The notes under the pieces are model-generated. The model did no database searches. It was not told the origin of the DNA and was given only the letters and a program-made list of their open reading frames with translations. A stretch of DNA of 34,770 nucleotides from an uncultured Flavobacteriaceae bacterium (GTDB lineage: Bacteria; Bacteroidota; Bacteroidia; Flavobacteriales; Flavobacteriaceae). Of the stretch, positions 1-8,424 are shown one piece after another. The stretch's first letter is position 1, and each line of letters starts with the position of its first letter. The translations under genes and the position numbers were made by a program. The DNA lies in NCBI GenBank assembly GCA_937944485.1, contig CALDYU010000004.1, positions 1 to 34,770 of the forward strand, in the 5' to 3' direction.

Positions 1-48
1 CATCGCAAGAACATAACGGAACTGCCTAATTGCAGCACACTTAATTTA

Positions 49-67
49 ACCCTCGCAAAACTAGGGT
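49..67. promoter_or_regulatory. Small inverted repeat upstream of the MerR gene
   Basis: ACCCT at 49-53 and AGGGT at 63-67 form a 5 bp inverted repeat with a 9 nt spacer, about 80 bp before the regulator start. MerR proteins bind dyad operators and CarH-type regulators usually control their own operon, so this is a possible operator. Five base pairs can occur by chance in AT-rich DNA. Nothing else was recognised in bases 1-121. Confidence 0.2.
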
Positions 68-145
68 ATAGTATTATAAATCCTTTGTTAAAATTATGCT
101 TATATCGTTCTAAAATTAGAAATGTTTAACTATTTTTACAAAACA

Positions 146-1045
146 ATGAACAATGTACAAAAAGTTTTCAGTATTCGCGATTTAGAAAATCTTTCAGGTA
201 TTAAAGCGCATACAATTCGAATATGGGAAAAGAGATATAACCTTTTGACCCCCGAGCGAACCTCAACTAACATTAGAACCTACAGTATCAATAGCTTACA
301 AAAGCTTTTAAACATTACGCTACTTTACAATAAAGGGTATAAAATCTCGAAGATAGCTCGTATACCAGAAGAAAATATCCCCCTTATAGTACGAGAAATA
401 GTATCAAAAAATAGCACAACTAATCATGCTATAAATGCTTTAAAACTGGCTATGATTAATTTTGATCAACCGCTCTTCAATACTACGTACAATAGCATGA
501 TTGCGGACAAATCATTTCGAGAAGTATTTAAGGAGATCTTTATACCACTTTTAAATGAATTAGGTTTATTGTGGCAGACAAATACCATAAGTCCTGCCCA
601 TGAACATTTTATCACCTCCTTAATCAAACAAAAGATTCTCACAAATACCGAAAAAGCACAAGAATATCAGATAATTAAAAAAGACAAAATATTTGTTCCT
701 TTTTTACCAGAAAATGAAATTCATGAGATCGGCCTCCTTTATTTAAATTATGAAATTGTTCTTCGCGGGTATAAGTCGATTTATTTAGGGCAAACGGTAC
801 CGCTTGACACTTTAAAAGATCTCATGAAGTACTTCGATAATGTATATTTTTTATCCTATTTCACGGTAGCCCCCTCTAAGAATAAAATTAAAAAGTACAT
901 TGAGGAATTTATTCACCTATCAAAAGAACAAACTGATATACATTTATGGGTGCTGGGGTATCAAACAAAACACATCGAAGTTTCCAATTTACCTGAATTT
1001 GTAAAAGTATTTAGCTCCATTGATCAAATAGTAGCAAAACTTTAA
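146..1045 (+). CDS. MerR-family regulator with cobalamin-binding domain (CarH/LitR-like light sensor)
   Basis: Predicted DNA-binding repressor of the carotenoid genes. Counting from the ATG at 122, residues 16-80 are a MerR winged helix (IKAHTIRIWEKRY). Residues 105-175 are the helical cap of the CarH family with its W-x9-EH signature (W151, E161, H162). Residues 190-300 are a B12-binding Rossmann domain with E-x-H-x-x-G (E199, H201, G204); H201 would be the lower cobalt ligand. In CarH proteins adenosylcobalamin drives tetramer formation and DNA binding in the dark, and light breaks the Co-C bond. The ATG at 146 is preferred because it gives a shorter N-terminus just before the HTH domain; the ATG at 122 adds eight residues. 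It lies 12 nt before crtI on the same strand, so autoregulation is likely. Family assignment is strong; light sensing is inferred from the conserved residues. Confidence 0.88.
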   Translation: MNNVQKVFSIRDLENLSGIKAHTIRIWEKRYNLLTPERTSTNIRTYSINSLQKLLNITLLYNKGYKISKIARIPEENIPLIVREIVSKNSTTNHAINALKLAMINFDQPLFNTTYNSMIADKSFREVFKEIFIPLLNELGLLWQTNTISPAHEHFITSLIKQKILTNTEKAQEYQIIKKDKIFVPFLPENEIHEIGLLYLNYEIVLRGYKSIYLGQTVPLDTLKDLMKYFDNVYFLSYFTVAPSKNKIKKYIEEFIHLSKEQTDIHLWVLGYQTKHIEVSNLPEFVKVFSSIDQIVAKL

Positions 1046-1057
1046 TCCTTCTCTTTC

Positions 1058-2518
1058 ATGCATAAAACGGTTAATATTATTGGATCTGGGTTTTCATCAT
1101 TATCCGCTGCTTGTTATTTGGCGAGATCAGGTTTCAAGGTGAATATCTATGAGAAAAATGATACGATTGGTGGCCGTGCTAGACAAATTAAAAAAAATGG
1201 ATTCACCTTTGATATTGGGCCAAGCTGGTACTGGATGCCCGATATTTTTGATTCTTTTTTTGCGGATTTCAATAAGACCACAAAAACATATTATGAATTA
1301 GAAAAATTGAATCCGGCCTACAAAATATTCTTCGAAGATGATGTGATTACTGTCGGTGATTGTATGGATAAAATTTGTAATGAATTTGAGCGCATTGAAT
1401 CAGGTAGTGCGAAATCTTTAAGAAAATTCATTGCCGCAGCTCAAGAGAATTATAGTATTGCTATAAACAAAATAGTATTACGTCCTGGCTTGTCTCCTTT
1501 CGAACTGGTAACAAAAGAAACTGTTTTAAAAGTTGATCAGTTTTTCAAAACGATCCATGGAGAAGTAAGACGTAATTTTAAGAATCCGAAGCTCATCGCC
1601 ACCTTAGAATTTCCCGTTTTATTTTTAGGTGCAAAACCAAGTAAAACACCATCCTTTTATAGTTTTATGAATTTTGCTGATTTTGGTTTAGGTACGTGGC
1701 ATCCTAAAGGCGGCATGTATATGGTTGTTAAAGCCATGAGTAGTCTGGCACAAGAACTTGGCGTTTCGATACACACCAACGCTCAAGTTGAAAACATACA
1801 AGTTGAAAACGGTCACGCTATTGGTATTAAGGTAAATGGAGTTTTTCACAAATGTGATTTTGTGCTTAGTGGGGCCGATTATCATCATTCAGAAACGCTT
1901 CTAGAAAAACAACATCGTCAGTATTCTGAAAAATTTTGGACAAAAAAAACTTTTGCTCCTTCATCTTTACTCTTCTATGTAGGTTTTGATAAAAAACTTA
2001 AAAATATAGAACATCACAATTTGTTTTTCGATACCGATTTCGAAATACATGCGCAAGAAATATACGACACTCCTAAATGGCCTTCTGATCCCTTGTTTTA
2101 TGCTAATTTCCCTTCAGTCACCGATTCAACTATGTCTCCTAAAGGTTGTGAAACAGGTTTTTTCTTAATTCCGATCGCACCTGGGTTAGAAGATACTCAA
2201 GCTTTACGAGCACAATATTTTGATTTAATGATACATCGCTTTCAAAAAAGAACAAAACAACAAGTTGAAAATAATATTATATTTAAAGAGTCCTTTTGTG
2301 TGAATGATTTCATTGAAGAATACAATTCGTATAAAGGCAATGCCTATGGCATGGCTAACACGCTTTCACAAACCGCGTTCCTACGGCCCAAATTAAAAAG
2401 TAAAAAGGTAAAAAGGCTTTTTTTTACAGGACAGCTCACTGTACCAGGACCAGGTGTTCCGCCATCTATGATTTCTGGCAAATTAGTTTCAGAATTAATT
2501 ACTAAAGAAAATAAGTAA
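1058..2518 (+). CDS. crtI: Phytoene desaturase (CrtI family)
   Basis: FAD-dependent desaturase expected to introduce four double bases' worth of desaturation into phytoene to give lycopene at the membrane. The N-terminus carries the dinucleotide-binding motif G-S-G-F-S-S (residues 9-14) followed by an acidic residue and a GGRA motif (residues 38-41). The conserved GPSWYWMPD segment lies near residue 54. The C-terminus ends with the carotenoid-oxidoreductase signature (FFTGQLTVPGPGVPPSMISG). The length of 486 residues is normal for the family. It starts 12 nt after the MerR gene and ends 6 nt before crtB, so the genes form one transcription unit. A related desaturase or isomerase is possible from sequence alone, but the crtB/crtZ neighbours make CrtI the best call. 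Confidence 0.93.
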   Translation: MHKTVNIIGSGFSSLSAACYLARSGFKVNIYEKNDTIGGRARQIKKNGFTFDIGPSWYWMPDIFDSFFADFNKTTKTYYELEKLNPAYKIFFEDDVITVGDCMDKICNEFERIESGSAKSLRKFIAAAQENYSIAINKIVLRPGLSPFELVTKETVLKVDQFFKTIHGEVRRNFKNPKLIATLEFPVLFLGAKPSKTPSFYSFMNFADFGLGTWHPKGGMYMVVKAMSSLAQELGVSIHTNAQVENIQVENGHAIGIKVNGVFHKCDFVLSGADYHHSETLLEKQHRQYSEKFWTKKTFAPSSLLFYVGFDKKLKNIEHHNLFFDTDFEIHAQEIYDTPKWPSDPLFYANFPSVTDSTMSPKGCETGFFLIPIAPGLEDTQALRAQYFDLMIHRFQKRTKQQVENNIIFKESFCVNDFIEEYNSYKGNAYGMANTLSQTAFLRPKLKSKKVKRLFFTGQLTVPGPGVPPSMISGKLVSELITKENK

Positions 2519-2524
2519 TACGGA

Positions 2525-3364
2525 ATGAAAAGTATCTTCGATCAAGTCTCCCATGATTGTAGTAAAATCGTAACGCAATCATATAGTACGTCATTTAGTT
2601 TAGCTACTAAAATGTTACATACTAGTATACGGGCTGATATCTATAATATATATGGTTTTGTGCGTTTCGCAGACGAAATTGTAGATACTTTTCATGATTA
2701 CGACAAAACAACGCTTTTCAATAAATTTGAACAACAATTAAAAGCAGCGATAACTGATAAAATAAGTTTAAATCCGATATTAAATGCCTTTCAGCATACC
2801 TTCCACAAATATAAAATACCGTATCATTTAGTAGAATCGTTTATGAAAAGTATGCGAATGGATTTAACAAAGAATTGCTACCGAACCGACGAAGAATACA
2901 AAGAATATATTTACGGTTCTGCTGATGTTGTGGGGCTTATGTGCCTCAAGGTATTTGTTAAAGGAGATATTACAAAATATGAGCAGCTAAAAAAACCAGC
3001 TATGGCTTTAGGTTCAGCTTTTCAAAAAGTTAACTTCTTAAGGGATTTGAAAGCAGATTTTGAAGATTTGAATCGAGCTTACTTTCCACATGCGAATTTA
3101 GAAGAACTAGATGAGGATACTAAACAAAAAATCGTGGATGAAATTAAAGCGGACTTCAATTTTGGTCTTTCAGGAATATTACAGCTTCCAAGTGAAGCTA
3201 AATTTGGAGTTTATACCGCTTACAAGTACTATTATAAATTGTTGCAAATATTACAGCGAACGCCATCTTTGGAAATTAAAAATGCCCGTATTCGGGTACC
3301 GAATTACGAAAAATTTGGGCTTTTGGCAAAATCTTACGTTAACTACAAATTACATTTAGTATAA
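2525..3364 (+). CDS. crtB: Phytoene synthase (squalene/phytoene synthase family)
   Basis: Condenses two geranylgeranyl diphosphates to phytoene, the committed step of carotenoid synthesis. Both Mg-diphosphate-binding aspartate motifs of the family are visible: D50-EIV-D54 within RFADEIVDTF, and D174-LKA-D178 within NFLRDLKADFEDLNRAYFP. The YGSADVVGLM segment near residue 130 is also typical. At 279 residues it is at the short end of the family but complete. It sits between crtI (6 nt) and crtZ (1 nt), so translation is probably coupled. The choice of phytoene over squalene synthase rests on this context and on the absence of the longer membrane-associated C-terminus of squalene synthases. Confidence 0.93.
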   Translation: MKSIFDQVSHDCSKIVTQSYSTSFSLATKMLHTSIRADIYNIYGFVRFADEIVDTFHDYDKTTLFNKFEQQLKAAITDKISLNPILNAFQHTFHKYKIPYHLVESFMKSMRMDLTKNCYRTDEEYKEYIYGSADVVGLMCLKVFVKGDITKYEQLKKPAMALGSAFQKVNFLRDLKADFEDLNRAYFPHANLEELDEDTKQKIVDEIKADFNFGLSGILQLPSEAKFGVYTAYKYYYKLLQILQRTPSLEIKNARIRVPNYEKFGLLAKSYVNYKLHLV

Positions 3365-3365
3365 A

Positions 3366-3812
3366 ATGAAAGTACTTATTTGGATTCTTATATTTCTAGG
3401 CACTTTTGGTTTTATGGAATTTATGGCCTGGTTTACTCATAAATTTGTCATGCATGGTTTTCTATGGCGCTTACACAAAGATCATCATCACAAAGATCAT
3501 GATTCTTGGTTTGAAAGAAATGACGCCTTTTTTATTTTCTATGCAGTGGTTAGTATGTCTCTATTCTATTCAGGTGCCAATGGATGGTGGTATGGTTGGG
3601 CTCTCGGTTTTGGTATATTGGCCTATGGCATCGCGTATTTTTTAGTGCACGACATTTTCATTCACCAACGCTTTAAACTGTTCCGAAATACAGATCATTG
3701 GTACGCCAAAGGTGTGCGAAGGGCTCATAAAATACACCATAAGCATTTAGGAAAACAGGATGGAGAGTGTTTTGGAATGCTCTTTGTTCCGTTTAAATAT
3801 TTTAAAAAATAG
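3366..3812 (+). CDS. crtZ: Beta-carotene hydroxylase (CrtZ family)
   Basis: Membrane-bound non-haem di-iron hydroxylase that adds 3-OH groups to beta-ionone rings, giving cryptoxanthin and then zeaxanthin. The protein has 148 residues, several membrane segments and the expected histidine clusters: HKFVMH near residue 25, HKDHHH near 38, HDIFIH near 95 and HKIHHKH near 121. It starts one base after the crtB stop codon and is the last gene of the carotenoid unit. Its substrate requires a lycopene cyclase, which is not encoded in this cluster. The stop codon lies inside an A/T dyad shared with the convergent gene's stop. Confidence 0.93.
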   Translation: MKVLIWILIFLGTFGFMEFMAWFTHKFVMHGFLWRLHKDHHHKDHDSWFERNDAFFIFYAVVSMSLFYSGANGWWYGWALGFGILAYGIAYFLVHDIFIHQRFKLFRNTDHWYAKGVRRAHKIHHKHLGKQDGECFGMLFVPFKYFKK

Positions 3813-3822
3813 ATTATTTTTT
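3804..3822. terminator. Bidirectional terminator between convergent crtZ and thioredoxin gene
   Basis: AAAAAATA (3804-3811), GAT, TATTTTTT (3815-3822) is a perfect 8 bp dyad with T-runs on both strands. It encloses the crtZ TAG and the stop codon of the convergent gene, which are one base apart. The stem is A/T only, so it is weak as a hairpin. Confidence 0.45.
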
Positions 3823-4380
3823 TTCTAAAAGTTGATCTAGAAAATGTCGCATTTTTTTACTATCCCATTTAGCAGCCCCAATTTTTTTTACAACTATATT
3901 ACCATCAGCATCAATAATATAAGTCGTTGGAATACTTTTTGACTCAAGCAGCTTTGGTGGCGTACTCCTTTCAAAATAGACTGGAAAATCATATTCCTCA
4001 TCGGTCAAATAATTAAGCACCTTTTTCTTATCATCATGTGCAACAAACATAAATTCAACGCGGTCACCGTATGATTGATACAAGGTATTTAAGCTTGGCA
4101 TTTCTGCAACGCATGGCGGGCACCATGTCGCCCAAAAATTTATGAGAACTACTTTGTTATTTAGTGAATTAAAATTAAATACTTCATCGTTGGTTCGTTC
4201 TAACTCCCAATTATTCATTGCTAATTTCAGTTGCTCATCCTCATCTATTATGGTCGGACTAAAAGATAGTAACCTAGAAACGAAAACTCTTGGATAAAAC
4301 CCAAGTGGGGTCAACATAATTAAAGCTATAGCAACAAATAAGGTGAGATTCACTAATTTCTTTGCCCTTCCTTTTTTCAT
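3814..4380 (-). CDS. TlpA/ResA-like membrane-anchored thioredoxin
   Basis: Periplasmic thiol-disulfide oxidoreductase of the TlpA/ResA type. Residues 10-27 form an N-terminal membrane anchor. A thioredoxin fold begins near residue 75, with the active site W86-C87-P-P-C90 in NFWATWCPPCVAEMPSL and the cis-proline loop at P141 (SIPTTYIID). The length of 188 residues suits a minimal anchored TlpA. Its ATG overlaps the TGA of the upstream paralogue by 4 nt (ATGA), so translation of the two is likely coupled. The two proteins share an N-terminal LTPLGFYP/VTPLGDYS segment and the SPTII motif, indicating tandem duplication. Likely roles are disulfide reduction or cytochrome maturation; the substrate cannot be read from the sequence. 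Confidence 0.88.
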   Translation of the reverse strand: MKKGRAKKLVNLTLFVAIALIMLTPLGFYPRVFVSRLLSFSPTIIDEDEQLKLAMNNWELERTNDEVFNFNSLNNKVVLINFWATWCPPCVAEMPSLNTLYQSYGDRVEFMFVAHDDKKKVLNYLTDEEYDFPVYFERSTPPKLLESKSIPTTYIIDADGNIVVKKIGAAKWDSKKMRHFLDQLLEKK

Positions 4381-4931
4381 TCCTTCAGAAGGCTTTCTAG
4401 TAAATTGTGAATGGCATTATTATCCCAATCAGAAATATCATTTTGATGTACTCGTATAACTCCGTTTTTATCAATGATATATGACCCTGGGGGTTCTAGA
4501 AGCTTTATCGGACTCGGATCACCAATTATTTGATAGCTTATCGGTAATTCATATTTATTCTTCGCCAGAAACGCCTCTACTGGCGCTTGTTCTTCATTCG
4601 TAATTAAATAAAAGTCAACCTCATTTTTATAGCGATGATATAGTCTTTCAATATCCTTAAACTGTGCCCTAGATGGTAGATGCCATGAGGCCCAAAAATT
4701 TATAAAAATTACTTTTCCTTCTGATCTTTGAAAATTAAACAAGTTCCAATCAGAATCTTTTAACCTCCAATCATAACTGGATAAACGCCCGCCATTTTCT
4801 GCTTCAATAATGGTTGGAGACGATGCAAAAAGTCTGTTTAATTGAAGCTTACTATAATCACCTAAAGGCGTAACAAAAAAAGAAAGAATAAAAGCGATTA
4901 CAAATAAAGTATAAACAGTTTGTCTTTTCAT
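4377..4931 (-). CDS. Thioredoxin-fold paralogue lacking both active-site cysteines
   Basis: Tandem paralogue of the downstream TlpA-like gene: 184 residues, N-terminal anchor at residues 8-23, then a thioredoxin fold. The equivalent of NFWATWCPPC is NFWASWHLPS, so both catalytic cysteines are replaced (H84, S87). The protein contains no cysteine at all. The fold's proline at the cis-Pro position (P148 in EPPGSYIID) and the beta-strand flanking motifs are kept, and the frame is open, so this looks like a maintained non-redox protein and not a decaying gene. It is first in a two-gene unit and overlaps the active paralogue by 4 nt. It might bind substrates or the partner, but no function is established. 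Confidence 0.85.
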   Translation of the reverse strand: MKRQTVYTLFVIAFILSFFVTPLGDYSKLQLNRLFASSPTIIEAENGGRLSSYDWRLKDSDWNLFNFQRSEGKVIFINFWASWHLPSRAQFKDIERLYHRYKNEVDFYLITNEEQAPVEAFLAKNKYELPISYQIIGDPSPIKLLEPPGSYIIDKNGVIRVHQNDISDWDNNAIHNLLESLLKE

Positions 4932-4950
4932 TGAATATCTGGGTGTATCC

Positions 4951-4958
4951 CAAAACTA
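4951..4958 (-). promoter_or_regulatory. Candidate -7 box for the thioredoxin pair
   Basis: Read on the minus strand this is TAGTTTTG, matching TAnnTTTG, 19 nt before the ATG at 4931. No TTG is found at the usual upstream distance. It abuts the aconitase terminator. Confidence 0.3.
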
Positions 4959-4989
4959 AAAAACTCTCGATAATAATCGAGAGTTTTTT
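4958..4989 (-). terminator. Rho-independent terminator of the aconitase gene
   Basis: Perfect 14 bp arms (4958-4971 and 4976-4989) around a 4 nt loop; the core of the stem is ACTCTCGAT/ATCGAGAGT. On the minus strand the hairpin ends in a run of six T, 20 nt after the aconitase stop codon. Confidence 0.88.
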
Positions 4990-5008
4990 GAAACTATTTA
5001 AAATAATA

Positions 5009-7282
5009 CTAAGAAGCGTTCTCTCTTTTTATAACGTTAAGAGCAGAACCTTCTCTATACCATCCTATTTGTGCATCATTATAGGTATGATTTGCAAGAA
5101 CGGTGTCTTTACTTCCATCTGTATGCAATACTTCTATCGTCAGTGGTTTCCCAGGAGCGAAATCCGCGATATCGATAAAATTAAAGGTATCATCTTCCTG
5201 AATTAAATCATAATCGCTTTCATTAGCAAAAGTCAATCCTAACATACCTTGCTTTTTCAAATTAGTTTCATGAATACGAGCAAACGATTTCACTAAAACC
5301 GCAGCAACACCCAAGTGACGGGGCTCCATAGCCGCATGTTCTCTAGAAGAACCTTCTCCGTAATTGTGATCTCCAACAACAATAGTTCGAACACCAGCAG
5401 CCTTATACGCTCTAGCGGCATCAGGTACACCGGAAAATTCACCAGTGAGTTGATTCTTTATAAAGTTCGTTTTCTTACCAAAGGCATTAACAGCTCCTAT
5501 TAAACAGTTATTCGAAATATTATCTAGATGCCCTCTAAATCGCAACCAAGGTCCTGCCATAGAAATGTGATCAGTAGTACATTTACCGAACGCTTTGATT
5601 AATAACTTCACTCCTTGTAACTCAATATCTTTGATAGGAACAAAAGGTTCGAGCAGTTGCAGGCGTTCTGAATCTGGAGATACTTTAACAACAACACCAG
5701 AGCCATCTTCATCTGGTTCTAAATAGCCGGCATCTTCTACTTCAAAACCTTTTGGTGGCAATTCCCAACCTGTTGGTTCATCAAATCGTACTTCTTCTCC
5801 ATTCTTACTTATTAAGGCATCGGTCATCGGATTAAAATCTAAACGACCCGCAATAGCGATGGCAGCTGTAATTTCAGGAGAAGCTACAAAAGCGTGTGTA
5901 TTTGGATTACCATCCGCACGTTTTGCAAAATTTCTATTGAATGAATGTACAATACTGTTTTTAGGCGCGTTTTTCGGATCACTATAACGTGCCCATTGCC
6001 CAATACAAGGCCCGCAAGCATTCGTAAATATTTTAGCATCAAGCTTTTCAAAAACATCTAAAATACCATCTCTTTCCGCAGTATATCTCACCTGTTCAGA
6101 ACCAGGGTTTATACCCAATTCTGACTTCATTTTCACCCCTTTATCTATTGCTTGCTGTGCTATAGAGGAGGCTCTTGATAAATCTTCATAAGAAGAATTG
6201 GTACAAGAACCTATTAAGCCCCATTCGACTTGAAGCGGCCAATCATTTTTAGTTGCCTTCTCTGTCATCGCGCTACCAACTGCAGTTGACAAATCAGGAG
6301 TAAAAGGACCATTTAGCAATGGATTTAATTCCGTCAAATCAATTTCAATCAATTGATCGAAATACTGTTCAGGATTATCATAAACTTCACTATCAGCGGT
6401 CAAATAATCTTTTACCTCATTTGCTGCGTCAGCGACATCTGCTCTTTCTGTTGCTCTCAAATAACGCTCCATGGCGTCATCATAACCAAAGGTTGAAGTA
6501 GTGGCACCTATTTCCGCACCCATATTACAAATTGTTCCCTTACCAGTACATGATAATGATTTTGCACCAGGACCGAAATATTCAACAATTGCACCAGTAC
6601 CTCCTTTTACAGTTAATATCTCCGCAACTTTCAATATGACATCTTTAGGCGCGGTCCATCCTGAAATAGTGCCAGTCAACTTTACTCCTATTAATTTAGG
6701 AAATTTTAGTTCCCATGCCATTCCTGCCATAACATCAACAGCATCAGCACCTCCTACTCCGATAGCTACCATTCCCAATCCTCCTGCATTTACAGTATGA
6801 GAATCTGTTCCTATCATCATTCCCCCAGGAAAAGCATAATTTTCTAACACAACTTGATGAATTATACCGGCGCCAGGTTTCCAAAAACCAATACCATACT
6901 TGTTAGAAACTGATTCTAAAAAATTAAAAACCTCAGCACTCGTACTATTAGCAGATTTCAAATCGGCTGCCGCACCACTCTTTGCCTGAATTAAATGATC
7001 ACAATGTACGGTGGTTGGCACTGCCACTTTCGCTTTTCCGGCTTGCATAAACTGAAGTAATGCCATTTGCGCTGTCGCATCTTGGCAAGCAATTCGATCA
7101 GGAGCAAAATCAACATAGTCTTTTCCTCGGATAAATGCTTTTGACGGACTGCCATCCCACAAATGGGAATACAAAATCTTTTCAGAAAGTGTTAATGGTT
7201 TACCAACAATTTCACGAGCCTTGTCAACTCTTTCGGCCATTCTGTTATAAACACCTTTGATTATATCAATATCAAACGCCAT
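5009..7282 (-). CDS. acn: Aconitate hydratase (aconitase)
   Basis: TCA-cycle enzyme converting citrate to isocitrate through cis-aconitate with a [4Fe-4S] cluster. All three cluster cysteines are visible: C360 in [11 protein letters not shown], and C423 and C426 in [17 protein letters not shown] near residue 93, the GTDSHT motif near 158 and the swivel-domain segment [12 protein letters not shown] are also present. The length of 757 residues and the motif wording fit the mitochondrial-type aconitase group usual in Bacteroidota, not the longer AcnA/IRP type. It is transcribed alone: a strong terminator follows, and 181 nt separate its start from the preceding co-oriented moxR stop. Confidence 0.97.
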   Translation of the reverse strand: MAFDIDIIKGVYNRMAERVDKAREIVGKPLTLSEKILYSHLWDGSPSKAFIRGKDYVDFAPDRIACQDATAQMALLQFMQAGKAKVAVPTTVHCDHLIQAKSGAAADLKSANSTSAEVFNFLESVSNKYGIGFWKPGAGIIHQVVLENYAFPGGMMIGTDSHTVNAGGLGMVAIGVGGADAVDVMAGMAWELKFPKLIGVKLTGTISGWTAPKDVILKVAEILTVKGGTGAIVEYFGPGAKSLSCTGKGTICNMGAEIGATTSTFGYDDAMERYLRATERADVADAANEVKDYLTADSEVYDNPEQYFDQLIEIDLTELNPLLNGPFTPDLSTAVGSAMTEKATKNDWPLQVEWGLIGSCTNSSYEDLSRASSIAQQAIDKGVKMKSELGINPGSEQVRYTAERDGILDVFEKLDAKIFTNACGPCIGQWARYSDPKNAPKNSIVHSFNRNFAKRADGNPNTHAFVASPEITAAIAIAGRLDFNPMTDALISKNGEEVRFDEPTGWELPPKGFEVEDAGYLEPDEDGSGVVVKVSPDSERLQLLEPFVPIKDIELQGVKLLIKAFGKCTTDHISMAGPWLRFRGHLDNISNNCLIGAVNAFGKKTNFIKNQLTGEFSGVPDAARAYKAAGVRTIVVGDHNYGEGSSREHAAMEPRHLGVAAVLVKSFARIHETNLKKQGMLGLTFANESDYDLIQEDDTFNFIDIADFAPGKPLTIEVLHTDGSKDTVLANHTYNDAQIGWYREGSALNVIKRENAS

Positions 7283-7463
7283 TCTCTATAAATTTTAGGT
7301 TATGCAATTTCACGAAATTAAGAAAATACTGAGGGCTAAAGAAATTTTTGGACGATGATTAAGCTTCCATTATCGAAATAATTATGGGCTCGAACATGAA
7401 TTAGGATATTGCCAAATTTTACATTAAAAAATTAATGTTTCGACAATATTAAAAATAAAATAC

Positions 7464-8417
7464 TTATAATAGCTGATTTATAATATCTTCTTCGGAAATA
7501 CCCTCAGCTTCGGCCTTATAGTTTTTAATGATTCGATGACGTAATATACCAAATGCCACTGCCTTAATATTTTCAATATCAGGTGAAAATTTACCCTGAA
7601 TAGCAGCATGTGCTTTCGCGGCTAAAATCAAATTCTGGGAAGCCCTTGGGCCAGCACCCCAATCAATATATTGTTTTACGAAATCGGTAGTATTCTCTGT
7701 ATTTGGTCTTGTACTATTCACAAGATTAACCGCATATTCGACCACATTATCAGGCACCGGAATTCTTCGAATTAAATGCTGTACTTCTAAAATCTCTTTT
7801 GCATTAAATAAAGCATTTACGCTGACAATATCATCGCCAGTAGTCGCCTTAACAATCTGAACTTCTTCTGCTATAGAAGGATATTTCAGCTCAATAGCAA
7901 ACATAAAACGGTCTAATTGCGCTTCTGGTAACGGATAAGTTCCTTCTTGTTCAATAGGGTTTTGGGTTGCTAAAACAAAATAGGGCAATTCAAGTTTATG
8001 TTGCTCTCCAGCAATTGTCACCGAGCGCTCTTGCATTGCCTCTAATAAGGCAGCCTGCGTTTTTGGTGGCGTTCTGTTAATTTCGTCAGCAAGAATAATA
8101 TTAGCGAAAATTGGCCCCTTAATAAATTTAAAACTTCGACTTTGATCAAGTACTTCGCTTCCTAATATATCGCTTGGCATTAAATCAGGTGTAAATTGAA
8201 TACGCTTAAAATCTAAACCAAGGGTTTGCGCTATAGTATTCACCATTAAGGTTTTCGCCAATCCTGGTACCCCAATTAACAAAGAGTGTCCACCAGTATA
8301 AATTGATAAAAGAATTTGATCGATAACAAGTTCTTGCCCAATAATAATTTTAGCAATTTCTTGCTTTAAGTTTTTATGTTTGGTGACAAGGTTTTGGATG
8401 GCGGTTACGTCTGACAT
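7464..8417 (-). CDS. MoxR-family AAA+ ATPase
   Basis: MoxR ATPases act as chaperone-like factors for maturation of protein complexes, usually with von Willebrand A partners. The Walker A motif is G49-VPGLAK-T56, Walker B is ILADEINRTPPKTQAALLEAM, and sensor regions follow (LATQNPIEQEGTYPLPEAQLDRFMF contains the family's ATQNP motif). The length of 317 residues is normal. It begins 7 nt after the stop of the parvulin gene and is last in a three-gene unit. No vWA or DUF58 gene follows, which is unusual for MoxR; the gap to the aconitase start (7283-7463) holds no gene that I can see. Confidence 0.93.
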   Translation of the reverse strand: MSDVTAIQNLVTKHKNLKQEIAKIIIGQELVIDQILLSIYTGGHSLLIGVPGLAKTLMVNTIAQTLGLDFKRIQFTPDLMPSDILGSEVLDQSRSFKFIKGPIFANIILADEINRTPPKTQAALLEAMQERSVTIAGEQHKLELPYFVLATQNPIEQEGTYPLPEAQLDRFMFAIELKYPSIAEEVQIVKATTGDDIVSVNALFNAKEILEVQHLIRRIPVPDNVVEYAVNLVNSTRPNTENTTDFVKQYIDWGAGPRASQNLILAAKAHAAIQGKFSPDIENIKAVAFGILRHRIIKNYKAEAEGISEEDIINQLL

Positions 8418-8424
8418 TAATGCA

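Noticed and set aside
4931..5206. 91-codon plus-strand frame with TTG start
   Set aside because: It runs through the aconitase terminator and is antisense to the aconitase 3' end; no family resemblance.
6501..6800. 99-codon plus-strand frame
   Set aside because: Antisense inside aconitase, a very conserved gene; a composition effect.
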